A stretch of DNA of 64,000 nt from Listeria innocua (GTDB lineage Bacteria; Bacillota; Bacilli; Lactobacillales; Listeriaceae): the NCBI RefSeq assembly GCF_028596125.1, contig NZ_CP117229.1, positions 542,001-606,000 of the forward strand, read 5' to 3'. This document shows positions 47,040 through 55,965 of the stretch, piece by piece; positions within the stretch are counted from its first letter, which is position 1; every line of letters starts with the position of its first letter. The notes beneath the pieces were generated by a model. The model had not been told where the DNA came from, ran no database searches, and saw nothing but the letters and a program-made list of their open reading frames with translations. A program made the translations under genes and the position numbers.

Positions 47040-48317
47040 CTAAATTTGCTCTAGTGCTTTCGTTAAATCTTGAATAATATCATCCGCATTTTCGATTCCG
47101 ATAGAAAGACGGATGGATTCTGGTTTAACGCCAGCTGTTAATTGTTGTTCTTCGCTTAGTTGTTGATGAGTCGTTGATGCTGGGTGGATTATAAGCGATT
47201 TTGCGTCGCCAACGTTGGCTAGATGTGAGAATAACTCCACAGATTCGATAACCTTTTTCCCAGCCGCGTAACCACCTTTAACGCCAAAAGTGAAAATGGA
47301 ACCAGGTCCTTTTGGTAAATATTTTTGGGCTAAATCGTGGTATTTGTTGTCTTTTAAGCCAGGATAATTAACCCAAGCAACTTTTGGATGGTCATTTAAG
47401 AAATTCGCTACTTGTTTCGCATTTTTCACGTGTTGCTCAAGTCGTAAAGATAATGTTTCTAGCCCTAAAATGAGCAAGAAGGCGTTGAACGGGGAAAGTG
47501 CGGCACCAGTGTCACGAAGGAGCGAGACACGGAGCTTGGTAATATAGGCCGCCGCACCAACATCATTCGTATAAGACAGCCCGTTATAACTATCATCAGG
47601 TACAACGAGTTTTGGAAACTTCCCATTTGCCCAGTTAAATTTACCAGAGTCAATAACAGCGCCACCAATTGCAACCCCGTGACCACCGATAAATTTGGTT
47701 GCCGAGTAAACGACAATATCTGCACCAAAATCAAATGGGCGATTTAAATAAGCGGTCGCAAAAGTATTATCAACAATTAGCGGGACATCAGATGCGTGCG
47801 CTATCTCAGCTACTTTTTCAATATCAATAATATTAATATCAGGATTACCAATCGTTTCAATGAATACGGCTTTCGTATTTTCTTTCATTGCTTTTTCAAA
47901 ATTTTCAGGTTCGTTAGGGTCGACAAAAGTAACATCAATGCCAAACGTTTTAAATGTATGCGAGAAAAGAGTGTGTGTGCCACCATAAAGTGTTGCCGCT
48001 GCGACGATATGATCTCCGGAACCAGCAATATTTAAAATCGAGTAAGTAATAGCGGCCATGCCTGAAGCCGTTGCAACAGCGCCAATGCCACCTTCAAGTA
48101 AAGTTAACCGTTCTTCTAAAACAGCTGTAGTAGGATTCATAATTCGTGTATAAATATTTCCGGTTTCCTGTAAACCAAATAAGGCTGCGGCATGTTCTGG
48201 GCTATCAAATGTATACGATGTTGTTTGATAAATTGGTACGGCTCTAGAATGCGTATCTCCGTCCGGTGTATGTCCGCCGTGTACTTGAATTGTTTCGAAT
48301 TTATACTCATTACTCAT
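47040..48317 (-). CDS. metY: O-acetylhomoserine sulfhydrylase
   Basis: 425 residues from the ATG at 48317, preceded by GAGGAG; an upstream GTG at 48326 lies inside that ribosome site. PLP fold-type I Cys/Met metabolism family: N-terminal [15 protein letters not shown], and the PLP lysine in [13 protein letters not shown]. The GGVAIGG-like insert and length over 420 favour the MetY/OAHS branch over MetB/MetC. It makes homocysteine from O-acetylhomoserine and sulfide. First gene of the S-box operon. Confidence 0.9.
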   Translation of the reverse strand: MSNEYKFETIQVHGGHTPDGDTHSRAVPIYQTTSYTFDSPEHAAALFGLQETGNIYTRIMNPTTAVLEERLTLLEGGIGAVATASGMAAITYSILNIAGSGDHIVAAATLYGGTHTLFSHTFKTFGIDVTFVDPNEPENFEKAMKENTKAVFIETIGNPDINIIDIEKVAEIAHASDVPLIVDNTFATAYLNRPFDFGADIVVYSATKFIGGHGVAIGGAVIDSGKFNWANGKFPKLVVPDDSYNGLSYTNDVGAAAYITKLRVSLLRDTGAALSPFNAFLLILGLETLSLRLEQHVKNAKQVANFLNDHPKVAWVNYPGLKDNKYHDLAQKYLPKGPGSIFTFGVKGGYAAGKKVIESVELFSHLANVGDAKSLIIHPASTTHQQLSEEQQLTAGVKPESIRLSIGIENADDIIQDLTKALEQI

Positions 48318-48361
48318 AAAATCCACTCCTCTTTAATATGTATTTATCAGTAATTTCCATC

Positions 48362-48526
48362 AAAAAACCTCCCTAGCAGTATATAAGCCGCCAGAGAGGA
48401 TAGAGTTTCCTAAACTTGGATTTCCGACTTATCTTTCAGAATATACTGCTGGAATTAGCACCGTGAAAATAAATTCCGGTTGCTAAGGCTTCAAAGGGCC
48501 AGTCCCTCCACCTTTCGTGATAAGAA
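48362..48526 (-). ncRNA. SAM-I (S-box) riboswitch
   Basis: On the minus strand the aptamer (plus 48427-48526) starts CTTATCACGAAAGGTGGAGGG and contains CTGGCCC...GAAGCCT, GCAACC, GGTGCTAATTCC and closing GAAAGATAAG. The terminator stem (plus 48362-48400) ends in a T run. AGCAGTATAT at the 3' edge of the aptamer is the exact complement of ATATACTGCT in the terminator, so an antiterminator of 10 bp is clear. SAM binding should turn metY-metX off. The rest of the gap to 48764 holds the promoter of the next gene. Confidence 0.95.
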
Positions 48527-48665
48527 AATACTATTAAATTAAGTTATATATTACGCTGGATGAAACAAATTGTCAACTAAGTATTTAAAAAGTCCAAAAA
48601 TAGCACTTGTCTGTGGAATTTTTGTGACAAAGCTGTTTTTTAGACTAATATTTCACTTTAAAAAG

Positions 48666-48691
48666 GTTTTAAAATCCATTTTTTAGGCTAT
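48666..48691 (+). promoter_or_regulatory. Possible SigB promoter of hdeD-like gene
   Basis: GTTT (48666-48669), 16-base spacer, GGCTAT (48686-48691), one mismatch from GGGTAT. From memory the EGD-e counterpart lmo0596 belongs to the SigB regulon. Confidence 0.55.
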
Positions 48692-48764
48692 TATAGTTAA
48701 GACTAATTATATTTCATTAAAAGTGGGGTTAGATTAGCACAAATAAAGGGGAGTTGAAATAAAA

Positions 48765-49292
48765 ATGAAGACATTTACACGTATTCTTGTTTTATTAGCA
48801 GGGATTGCGATGATTGTACTTGGAATTTGATTCTTATTCCATCCAGGTATTTCATTATTAACCTCAACATTGATGATCGGTTTCTTATTACTGATTTCAG
48901 GTATTTTCCACACAATTTCTTATTTCTCAGATAGAAAATCACAAAATGTTTCTGGGTGGGTACTAGCTGACGGAATTTTATCCATCTTACTAGGTTTCTT
49001 GCTATTATTTAATGAATTTGATGGAACATTAACACTTGTATTGCTGTTTGGTATGTGGGTATTGTTTGCTGGTATTATGCGTACAATCGGCGCATTCACT
49101 GCTAAACAAAATAACGTACAAGGCTGGGGCTGGATTTTAACAATTGGTATTATTGGTATCATTGTTGGTTTTATCGCTCTATTCAATCCAGTTGTCTCCG
49201 CAATTGGTATCGTTCTTGTTGTAGCGATTTTCTTCATCGTTCAAGGTATCGGCGCAATTGCAACATTTTTCTTTATTGGAAAAAGTTATTAA
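48765..49292 (+). pseudogene. HdeD-family membrane protein broken by in-frame TGA
   Basis: The gene starts at ATG 48765 (GGGGAG upstream) and would give 175 residues, but codon 22 (48828-48830) is TGA. The frame is open and conserved on both sides. The surrounding residues (LGI-stop-FLFHPG) suggest an original TGG Trp. Downstream, an ATG at 48870 has no ribosome site. The intact protein would have six helices and DUF308/HdeD features (GFIALFNPVVSAIGIVLVVAIFF). HdeD relatives are linked to acid stress. A single base change or sequencing error explains it; readthrough is also possible. Confidence 0.8.
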
Positions 49293-49293
49293 T

Positions 49294-49336
49294 AAAAAAA
49301 ACAAGCCCGTTTATTTTAAGCGGGCTTGTTTTTTTA
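49294..49336. terminator. Bidirectional terminator
   Basis: Stem AAAACAAGCCCG / CGGGCTTGTTTT with a 11-base loop and flanking A and T runs. Confidence 0.92.
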
Positions 49337-49344
49337 TTTTGCGA

Positions 49345-50046
49345 TTATATGTATGGTTTATAATTGTCTTTTAGTTTTTGTCTATGAACATCGAAGTTCT
49401 TTACACGCCAAGGTTTCGGCGATAAAGAAATAACACCATCTTCTTCAAGTTTACGCAAGTTAGTAGCAACGTAAGCTCGAGCTAGATTTAAGTAATTGCC
49501 TAAGATTTTTTGAGTAAAATAGTATGGAATTAAGCAAGAACCGTCTGATTCAATTCTTCCAAATCTCTCTCCACAAGCAATTAATCCAGCCAAAACTTTC
49601 TCACTAGAAGGCAAATTCACATAAGCTTCTCGCTCTAACATGGGGGAAACCATACTTTGCATAAGTGAGTTCATTTGCCAAAATACATCTGGTGAGCTTA
49701 AGAGTTTATTCAAAACATATTTACGTTCAAATTGATAAACACTAACTTCACTAATAGACGTATAGTTTGCAGGTGATTTGGCTCCTCCAAGTAATGTAAG
49801 CGGACCGATAGAATCTTGTTTACCTAAGAAGCTAATAATACTATCTTCTTTACACGTATTTTTACTCATCGAAACGACCCCGTCTTCAATAATATAAAAG
49901 TAAGTTGTTTCCGCGCCTTCTGTTAAGATTTTTTGGTTGCGTCTAAAACGAATTCTCTTATATGGAAGAACCGCTTCATTTGAATCTTTTAACAAGTCGA
50001 GTAAATCTACGTTGTAAAAATTATTTTCCTCATTCAGTAATGACAT
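49345..50046 (-). CDS. Crp/Fnr-family transcriptional regulator
   Basis: 233 residues. Cyclic-nucleotide-like sensor domain (about 25-135: ILTEGAETTYFYIIEDGVVSMSK) and C-terminal winged helix (about 150-225: QKILGNYLNLARAYVATNLRKLEEDGVI). No Cys cluster for an Fe-S centre is visible, unlike Fnr; the ligand is unknown. It belongs to the PrfA/Crp-like set that is expanded in Listeria. bioY lies 75 bases upstream on the same strand. A Fur-like box overlaps its promoter region. Confidence 0.85.
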   Translation of the reverse strand: MSLLNEENNFYNVDLLDLLKDSNEAVLPYKRIRFRRNQKILTEGAETTYFYIIEDGVVSMSKNTCKEDSIISFLGKQDSIGPLTLLGGAKSPANYTSISEVSVYQFERKYVLNKLLSSPDVFWQMNSLMQSMVSPMLEREAYVNLPSSEKVLAGLIACGERFGRIESDGSCLIPYYFTQKILGNYLNLARAYVATNLRKLEEDGVISLSPKPWRVKNFDVHRQKLKDNYKPYI

Positions 50047-50068
50047 ATACCGAGTCCCCTTTTCTCAG

Positions 50069-50083
50069 TGTTAATCATTATCA
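50069..50083 (-). promoter_or_regulatory. Fur/PerR-like box
   Basis: TGTTAATCATTATCA on the plus strand fits the 7-1-7 Fur consensus TGATAATNATTATCA (13 of 14 arm bases). It lies 23 bases before the Crp/Fnr-family start and just after a TATAAT on the minus strand. Confidence 0.5.
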
Positions 50084-50121
50084 TTATATAGGAGATGAGT
50101 CGAAATGTGTATTAATGGGAC

Positions 50122-50670
50122 TTATGATGCTCTAAGTAATTTTGCTTTAATTAGACGATCACGAATGAGAATACCTAATAATGCAGCGAACACCGCTTTA
50201 ATAATACCAGGAATAATAAATGGTACCATCCCAGTCAAAAATGCAGTCGGCCAGTCAAGACCTGTGCTAACTTTAAGCCATAAAACACCGAAAATTAACG
50301 TAACGATGGCTCCTAAAATATTAGCAACGATTGCATAAGGAACAGTGAATTTTGTTTTTTCGAGCAACCAACCTGTAAGTAGTGCATTAAAAATAAATCC
50401 GACAATAAATCCGCCAGTTGGCCCAAAAAGAATCCCAATTCCTGCTGTCATCCCTTGAAAAACCGGAATACCAACTGCTCCAAGCACGATATAAACTAAA
50501 ACAGATATGGTACCGTGACGAGCTCCAAGAATTGTTGCTGCTAAACCAATTGCAAATGTTTGCCCAGTAAGTGGAATAGGGCCAAGTGGAATAGCAACTT
50601 GTGCGAGTAAAGCAATGATGACTGCGAATAAAGCATCTACGACTAAAAATTTCAATTTCTGATCACGCAT
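50122..50670 (-). CDS. bioY: Biotin transporter substrate-binding subunit BioY
   Basis: 182 residues, six transmembrane helices, S component of an ECF transporter. Conserved blocks PLGPIPLTGQTFAIGLAATILGARHG and FGPTGGFIVGFIFNALLTGWLLE identify BioY. It captures biotin and docks with the shared EcfAAT module encoded elsewhere. The BirA-type operator upstream supports biotin control. GGAGAGA precedes the ATG. Confidence 0.93.
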   Translation of the reverse strand: MRDQKLKFLVVDALFAVIIALLAQVAIPLGPIPLTGQTFAIGLAATILGARHGTISVLVYIVLGAVGIPVFQGMTAGIGILFGPTGGFIVGFIFNALLTGWLLEKTKFTVPYAIVANILGAIVTLIFGVLWLKVSTGLDWPTAFLTGMVPFIIPGIIKAVFAALLGILIRDRLIKAKLLRAS

Positions 50671-50688
50671 AAACGTATCTCTCCTTAA

Positions 50689-50717
50689 TGTAAACTTAAT
50701 ACTAAATTAGGTTAACA
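50689..50717 (-). promoter_or_regulatory. BirA (biotin repressor) operator
   Basis: TGTAAACT (50689-50696), 13 bases, GGTTAACA (50710-50717), an imperfect inverted repeat in the BirA layout known from Bacillus (TTGTTAACC arms). It lies 19 bases upstream of bioY. Confidence 0.65.
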
Positions 50718-50761
50718 TTTATTAAATAAAAAAACAATACTATTTTTTTCTAATCAGTACC

Positions 50762-50835
50762 TTGCAATGAACACTAGTGTATGATAAACTATAGTGGTAG
50801 TGAACAATATATAGTAGTGGTTACTTATTACTAGT
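50762..50835 (+). promoter_or_regulatory. PadR-operon promoter and operator repeats
   Basis: TTGCAA (50762-50767), 17-base spacer, TAAACT (50785-50790). The spacer contains the perfect palindrome ACACTAGTGT (50771-50780). Downstream, TAGTGGTNA-like units recur three times (near 50792, 50812 and 50831). This is consistent with autorepression by the PadR protein encoded just after. Confidence 0.55.
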
Positions 50836-50863
50836 GGTAATTTAGCAGAATGGAGGAGTTAGC

Positions 50864-51196
50864 ATGGAGGTTAACCCGCAATTCAAAAAAGGTGTGTTAG
50901 AACTATGCTGTTTGTTTTTAATTCAAAAGAAAGATTGTTATGGTTATGAATTAGCAAATCAAGTTTCTAAATATATTGAGGTTGCAGAGGGAGCTATTTA
51001 TCCGGTACTTAGAAGATTAGTTAAAGAAGAGTATTGCTCCACTTATTTAGTAGAATCAAATGAAGGTCCATCAAGAAAATATTATCAGCTGACGGTAAAA
51101 GGAGAAATTTACTTGAATGAGCTTATCTCTGAATGGAATAATTTTACAGATAGTGTTGCTAAGCTTTTAACAGAGGGGGAAGCAGTAAATGAATAA
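50864..51196 (+). CDS. PadR-family transcriptional regulator
   Basis: 110 residues, PadR subfamily 2. Winged helix with KGVLELCCLFLIQKKDCYGYELANQVSKYIEVAEGAIYPVLRRLVKEEY and wing EGPSRKYYQLTVKGEIYL. Its short C-terminal helix supports dimerisation. GGAGG precedes the ATG. It overlaps the next gene by 8 bases. In related operons (PadR plus DUF1700 plus DUF4097) it responds to envelope-active compounds; the inducer here is unknown. Confidence 0.9.
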   Translation: MEVNPQFKKGVLELCCLFLIQKKDCYGYELANQVSKYIEVAEGAIYPVLRRLVKEEYCSTYLVESNEGPSRKYYQLTVKGEIYLNELISEWNNFTDSVAKLLTEGEAVNE

Positions 51197-51779
51197 ACAA
51201 GATTTTTTAAATGAATTAAACCAGCGCTTAGAATTGCTGGATCCAAAAGAGCGGAGAGAACTATTATCTGACTATCAAGAGCATTTTAGAAATGGTGTGG
51301 AAGCTGGGAAAAGCGAAGAACAAATCGTCTTTGATCTTGGAAAACCGGAAGAAATTGCGGCAGATATTTTAAGTGAAAGAGATATTCGCGAAGAACAGGT
51401 AGAAGCAGATTATTATTATGTACCTCGAAAAAATCAAAATGAAAATAGATCTGTGAGTAAACAAGTTTTAATTGGAATAGGTTTATTTTTCCTAGACATC
51501 TGTCTTATTATTCCGATTATGGTTTCGCTATGGTCACTCGTTATTTCACTTTGGGCAACGGTTGGTGGATTCTTGCTTTCACCGGTAATACTTGGCGTAG
51601 AACTATTATTTGGCGCTGATTTTGAATTTTATCAAATGTTTATTTCCATTGGGCTTGTAGGACTGGGCCTCATGCTGCTGTTTGTAGCAAATGCACTTAC
51701 TAAGTTTACAAGTAAAGCTACTATGGCTATTATCCAGTGGCACAAATATGCGGTCAAAGGAGGCGGAAAAAATGCGTAA
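51189..51779 (+). CDS. DUF1700/HAAS-domain membrane protein
   Basis: 196 residues. N-terminal HAAS helical domain (about 1-65: KQDFLNELNQRLELLDPKERRELLSDYQEHF), then two or three transmembrane helices (about 90-185). HAAS domains usually associate with a PadR regulator, matching the gene order. It overlaps PadR by 8 bases and the next gene by 8, giving a coupled three-gene operon. Likely a membrane partner in signal sensing. Confidence 0.85.
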   Translation: MNKQDFLNELNQRLELLDPKERRELLSDYQEHFRNGVEAGKSEEQIVFDLGKPEEIAADILSERDIREEQVEADYYYVPRKNQNENRSVSKQVLIGIGLFFLDICLIIPIMVSLWSLVISLWATVGGFLLSPVILGVELLFGADFEFYQMFISIGLVGLGLMLLFVANALTKFTSKATMAIIQWHKYAVKGGGKNA

Positions 51780-52872
51780 ACATCATTTAAGTAAGAAATT
51801 ATTTTTCGCCGGTTTGGTGCTATTTATTATCGGAGCTATCGGCGTGGCAGTCACAATGAAATCAGGCACTATGATTGAAAAAGGCGAACCACTAACAAAA
51901 CAGTGGGACTTATCGGCTGAAAATATTAATACAATTGCCTTTTCTTCCGAGCGAGATGTACTAATTGAATGGAAAGAAAGTACAACAGGCAAGAATTATA
52001 TTGAACTCAAAGGAAATTACTCTGCAAATGACAAAAAAGCCATTCAAAAATTAGAACCAGTCTCTGAAGACGGAACCTCATTTAATATAACAGTTCCTGA
52101 AGAGGATGATTGGTATAACAACTTTGGCAAAATCTACGCTTACGGGCAACAAAAAGTAACTGTCTTTTTAACAAAAGATACGAAATTAGCTGATTTAAAA
52201 GTAAAATCTCATTCAGGAGATATTAATGTTTCTGATTTTAAAGTAAAGAAATTTGTTAGTTCTACAAATTCTGGTGAGTTAAAAGTGAATAATTTAGAAG
52301 CAAATAGCGCTCAAATGGCTACTTCTTCTGGAGATTTAGATTTATCGAATATTAAAGCAAATACGTCAATTGAAACAGGTTCAGGAAAAACTGAACTTAC
52401 TAGTTTGACGGGCGATTTAGAAGTAAATGGTGGTTCAGGAGATGTTAATGCTACTGGCGTTAAAGCGAAAAAACTTAAAATTGCTATTGATTCTGGTGAC
52501 ATCGAACTGACAAATAGTACCGTTACAGACTTAGCCGTTTTAACAACTAGTTCCGGAGATATTGATGCAAATACAAAAGGGAAAGTACAAGCTGAATCTG
52601 ACTCAGGAGCGATTGAACTTGCTGGCGTAACGAATAATGTAACTGCGAAAACGAGCTCAGGCGATATTGATGTTGCCTTTAACAAACAAGTAGAAAATAT
52701 CGAAGTCAATTCAGATTCTGGCGAAGTCGAGCTGAAACTACCAGGTGATTTTAAAGCTATTTATGAAACAAAAAGTAATTCTGGTAGCATTAAAGCACCA
52801 ACAAGTGATTCTAATACCGCTAACCGTGTAACTGTGAAAACTAGTTCCGGAGATATTACAATCGAAAAATAA
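51772..52872 (+). CDS. DUF4097 beta-repeat protein, membrane-anchored
   Basis: 366 residues from the ATG at 51772 (GGAGGCGG upstream); longer frame starts lie within the upstream gene. One N-terminal helix (about 9-28) anchors it; the outer part is a right-handed beta-helix of repeated S-G-D/E-I/L units (TSSGDLDLSN, GSGDVNATG, DSGDIELTN, TSSGDIDAN, DSGAIELAG) typical of DUF4097, of unknown function. Last gene of the PadR operon, closed by a terminator. It is probably surface-facing. Confidence 0.82.
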   Translation: MRKHHLSKKLFFAGLVLFIIGAIGVAVTMKSGTMIEKGEPLTKQWDLSAENINTIAFSSERDVLIEWKESTTGKNYIELKGNYSANDKKAIQKLEPVSEDGTSFNITVPEEDDWYNNFGKIYAYGQQKVTVFLTKDTKLADLKVKSHSGDINVSDFKVKKFVSSTNSGELKVNNLEANSAQMATSSGDLDLSNIKANTSIETGSGKTELTSLTGDLEVNGGSGDVNATGVKAKKLKIAIDSGDIELTNSTVTDLAVLTTSSGDIDANTKGKVQAESDSGAIELAGVTNNVTAKTSSGDIDVAFNKQVENIEVNSDSGEVELKLPGDFKAIYETKSNSGSIKAPTSDSNTANRVTVKTSSGDITIEK

Positions 52873-52878
52873 AAAATC

Positions 52879-52912
52879 AATGCGCTAATTACTTAATTAG
52901 CGCATTCTTTTT
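52879..52912 (+). terminator. Terminator of the PadR operon
   Basis: Stem AATGCGCTAATT / AATTAGCGCATT with a 4-base loop followed by CTTTTT. Confidence 0.9.
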
Positions 52913-52947
52913 GTTAAAATGGGGTAAAGTCAGATAAACTGTTTTAA

Positions 52948-53477
<530 letters not shown>

Positions 53478-53478
<1 letters not shown>

Positions 53479-53527
53479 AAAAATGTCTATTCTAGTTGAA
53501 TAATCAATTAGGATAGACATTTTTTTA
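53478..53527. terminator. Bidirectional terminator
   Basis: Stem AAAATGTCTATTCTA with its complement (one mismatch) and terminal A and T runs, between convergent genes. Confidence 0.85.
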
Positions 53528-53914
53528 TTTTGTCGCAGCTTTTCCACTTGTCGATTTTCCGCCTCGTAAATAGAAGAAAATAACAGCTAGGATTGCCATA
53601 ATTATTCCTGCTAAAACAGAAACACCAACAGAAATGATCATGCCAGAGACTTGAATAATGCTAAGGATGATGACTGTTACAACAACTCCGTATGCAAATC
53701 CCCATAGCGCAAATGTTGAATAGCTCGCTTTTTTGCTAAAGCCATAAAATATTTCGCCCAACGTGGAAGCGACTAAGATGACGGGAGCAGCAAAGAGAAT
53801 TGCTGAAAAAACGAGCTGCGGTGTGACATTTTCATAGAGGATTGTTTCGACTAAAAGTGCAGAAAAAATACCTAAAACAAAAATCGATAAATAAGCAATA
53901 ATAAAACGCATCAA
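53525..53914 (-). CDS. Small four-helix membrane protein of unknown function
   Basis: 129 residues, four predicted helices (about 5-25, 35-55, 65-90, 90-115) and a basic C-terminal tail LRGGKSTSGKAATK. I do not recognise the family. AGGAGG precedes the start. A second small membrane gene lies 49 bases upstream on the same strand. Confidence 0.65.
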   Translation of the reverse strand: MMRFIIAYLSIFVLGIFSALLVETILYENVTPQLVFSAILFAAPVILVASTLGEIFYGFSKKASYSTFALWGFAYGVVVTVIILSIIQVSGMIISVGVSVLAGIIMAILAVIFFYLRGGKSTSGKAATK

Positions 53915-53963
53915 AAAAACCTCCTAAAGTACACTATATTATAGCATAAATTAGGAAGTTAGC

Positions 53964-54308
53964 TTAACATCTAGCCCAGTTATCATCACTATGCTTTACG
54001 ACACGTGTAATACCTCGAATCAAGTTGAAAATGAGTATCGATACATTAAGAAATACGATGAAAAAAACTGTAGCTAGAGCCAAAAAGTTAATAGTATCAG
54101 CACTATTTGTACTAAAAGGAACGTTATTATAAAGTAAAATCATTACAACCATCCCAGCGACAAAAGTTGTCTGTGTCAGTAAAGCCCATTTCACGTGATG
54201 ACGTGTTTCTTTATCTTTATTTGTACACCAGATAATAATAGGTGCGATAACCGGGGCAAAGAAAAGGCTAAAATAACTAAGTGCGCTAATAATTTTTTTA
54301 TCTAACAT
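53964..54308 (-). CDS. DUF4870-like membrane protein
   Basis: 114 residues, three helices. ALSYFSLFFAPVIAPIIIWCTNKDKETRHHVKWALL is the usual DUF4870 beginning, with the conserved His-x-x-x-Ala stretch before helix 2. Function unknown; relatives often accompany stress genes. Confidence 0.7.
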   Translation of the reverse strand: MLDKKIISALSYFSLFFAPVIAPIIIWCTNKDKETRHHVKWALLTQTTFVAGMVVMILLYNNVPFSTNSADTINFLALATVFFIVFLNVSILIFNLIRGITRVVKHSDDNWARC

Positions 54309-54420
54309 TTCTCATCTATCCTCTCATTTGTTTATAAGTCTAGTATAGCGGGGAAAGAGAAATGAAACCATCGAATTAGGTGACGATATTAAAATGAAAA
54401 TGACAGTTTTGTCATGTATA

Positions 54421-54456
54421 AAAAAACGCCCCTTCGAAAAAATCAAAGAGACGTTT
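54421..54456 (-). terminator. Terminator after MATE gene
   Basis: On the minus strand AAACGTCTCTT pairs with AAGGGGCGTTT (G-T pairs allowed), followed by T residues. Confidence 0.75.
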
Positions 54457-54458
54457 CT

Positions 54459-55799
54459 TTATATGACTGATTTTAAGGACCAAACTTTACTACGCCATCT
54501 TCGGTACATTAGAACGGCGCGAACACCTTCATCGATAATATAGGCAAGCCAAACACCGACAAGACCAAGCCCAGCGGAAATTCCAAGTACATAGGAGAAT
54601 GGCAAACTAACAATCCACATAACGATAAGCCCACATATGAACGGAAAGCGGACATCACCAGTTGAGTTAAGACTACTAATGATAATAATATTGGTGGCAC
54701 GTCCAAGCTCAAGGAAAATCGAAAGTAAGAATAATTCTTTCGTCATTGCAATGATTTCGGTATTTGTTGTAAATAGACTCATAATCGGTTCGGCAAATAG
54801 ATAAATCGAAGCACTAACTATAATGGCAACGACTAATCCTATTTTCCAACTGCGGAGACCTTGTTTATAAGCTTTATCAATTTCTTTTGCGCCAACCGCA
54901 CGGCCGATAATTATTTGCGAGGCTTGTCCGAGCGCGATAGCAAATAGTGCGACAAATTGACTAACTGTTGAAGCGTAAACTTTGGTCGTAAGTGCTTCTG
55001 TACCTAAAATAGCAATGATTGCGGTAACGACAAGTTGTGAGCCAGCATAGGATAAGTTTTCACCGGCAGAGGGAAGACCTAGACGTAAAATCGAATAAAG
55101 TAGTTTTTTGGACACTTGCTCCAATTTTTTGAAATGAAAAGTGTAACCGATGTATTTTTTTAACATCCAGATAGCTAGAACCATTCCGACAAAATTCGCG
55201 ACAGCAGTAGAAATCCCAACGCCTGCCACGCCGTAATCTAAGTAAGCAAGTGGTCCGTAAAGAAATAAGTAATTACCGACAACATTGATAATACTGATTG
55301 TCACAGGGACGAGAATGGATTGTCTTACATAACCATGCGCCCGGAGAATAGGTAAAATGGATGCATGAATCGCGATAACAACTGAACTCCCACCAATAAT
55401 TTCTAAAAATGGCGCGCCAACTTGGACTAAATGAGGATCAATTCCCATCCAAGTCAGGAAGTTTTTCGACATAAAAATGAAAATAATACTCATCGCAATC
55501 CCAATTAAGAAAGCGACCACTAAGCCATTTGTAATCACATTCTCGATTTCTTTATGTTTTTTCGCTCCAATCATTTGTGCGACGATAATCTGGACACCGA
55601 CACTAATAAAACCATAAATAATAATCGAAATGACAAGAATCTGATTGGCAACCCCTGTCGCAGCTACAGCATCATCTGAATAATGCCCCAACATAAAGAC
55701 ATCAATATAACTAATCATCAGTCGTAAAAATTGCTCTAGAAATATCGGCCAAGCAAGTGTAAAAAGACTGAGACTAGCAACTTTATTCACTGAATTCAA
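54459..55799 (-). CDS. MATE-family multidrug/sodium antiporter
   Basis: 447 residues from TTG at 55799 (GGAGGGAAACAA just upstream); a longer frame start at 55919 has no ribosome site and overlaps the promoter region. Twelve transmembrane helices in two six-helix halves. LFTLAWPIFLEQFLRLMISYIDVFMLGHYSDDAVAATGVANQ is the MatE N-terminal block, and the second half starts GLPSAGENLSYAGSQLVVT. It exports cationic drugs or toxins in exchange for Na+ or H+. Divergent from the MarR gene whose operator lies between them. Confidence 0.88.
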   Translation of the reverse strand: MNSVNKVASLSLFTLAWPIFLEQFLRLMISYIDVFMLGHYSDDAVAATGVANQILVISIIIYGFISVGVQIIVAQMIGAKKHKEIENVITNGLVVAFLIGIAMSIIFIFMSKNFLTWMGIDPHLVQVGAPFLEIIGGSSVVIAIHASILPILRAHGYVRQSILVPVTISIINVVGNYLFLYGPLAYLDYGVAGVGISTAVANFVGMVLAIWMLKKYIGYTFHFKKLEQVSKKLLYSILRLGLPSAGENLSYAGSQLVVTAIIAILGTEALTTKVYASTVSQFVALFAIALGQASQIIIGRAVGAKEIDKAYKQGLRSWKIGLVVAIIVSASIYLFAEPIMSLFTTNTEIIAMTKELFLLSIFLELGRATNIIIISSLNSTGDVRFPFICGLIVMWIVSLPFSYVLGISAGLGLVGVWLAYIIDEGVRAVLMYRRWRSKVWSLKSVI

Positions 55800-55896
55800 T
55801 TGTTTCCCTCCCTTCGTTTTAAATACAATTAAAGCCATTATAAGGTAATTAAAGTTAAAAGTATAGATTAATTTCAAAATAACACTAAGATATTGC

Positions 55897-55941
55897 TTGA
55901 CAAAAAATGAATAACTCATATAATTAGTTAGGTAAACTAAT
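55897..55941 (+). promoter_or_regulatory. Near-consensus promoter with MarR operator
   Basis: TTGACA (55897-55902), 16 bases, TATAAT (55919-55924). Overlapping and following the -10 is ATTAGTT-AGGTA-AACTAAT (55923-55941), a perfect 7-5-7 palindrome. It is a natural autorepression site for the MarR protein encoded 25 bases on, and may also affect the divergent MATE gene. Confidence 0.75.
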
Positions 55942-55965
55942 CAAATGATAGAAAGAAGTGGAGAA

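Noticed and set aside
50105..50338. 77-residue ORF opposite bioY
   Set aside because: It is antisense to the conserved bioY frame, with no promoter or ribosome site.
54400..54415. ATGACA-GTTT-TGTCAT inverted repeat as a LexA or other operator
   Set aside because: It does not fit the Firmicutes LexA consensus and has no promoter next to it; it may be chance in AT-rich DNA.
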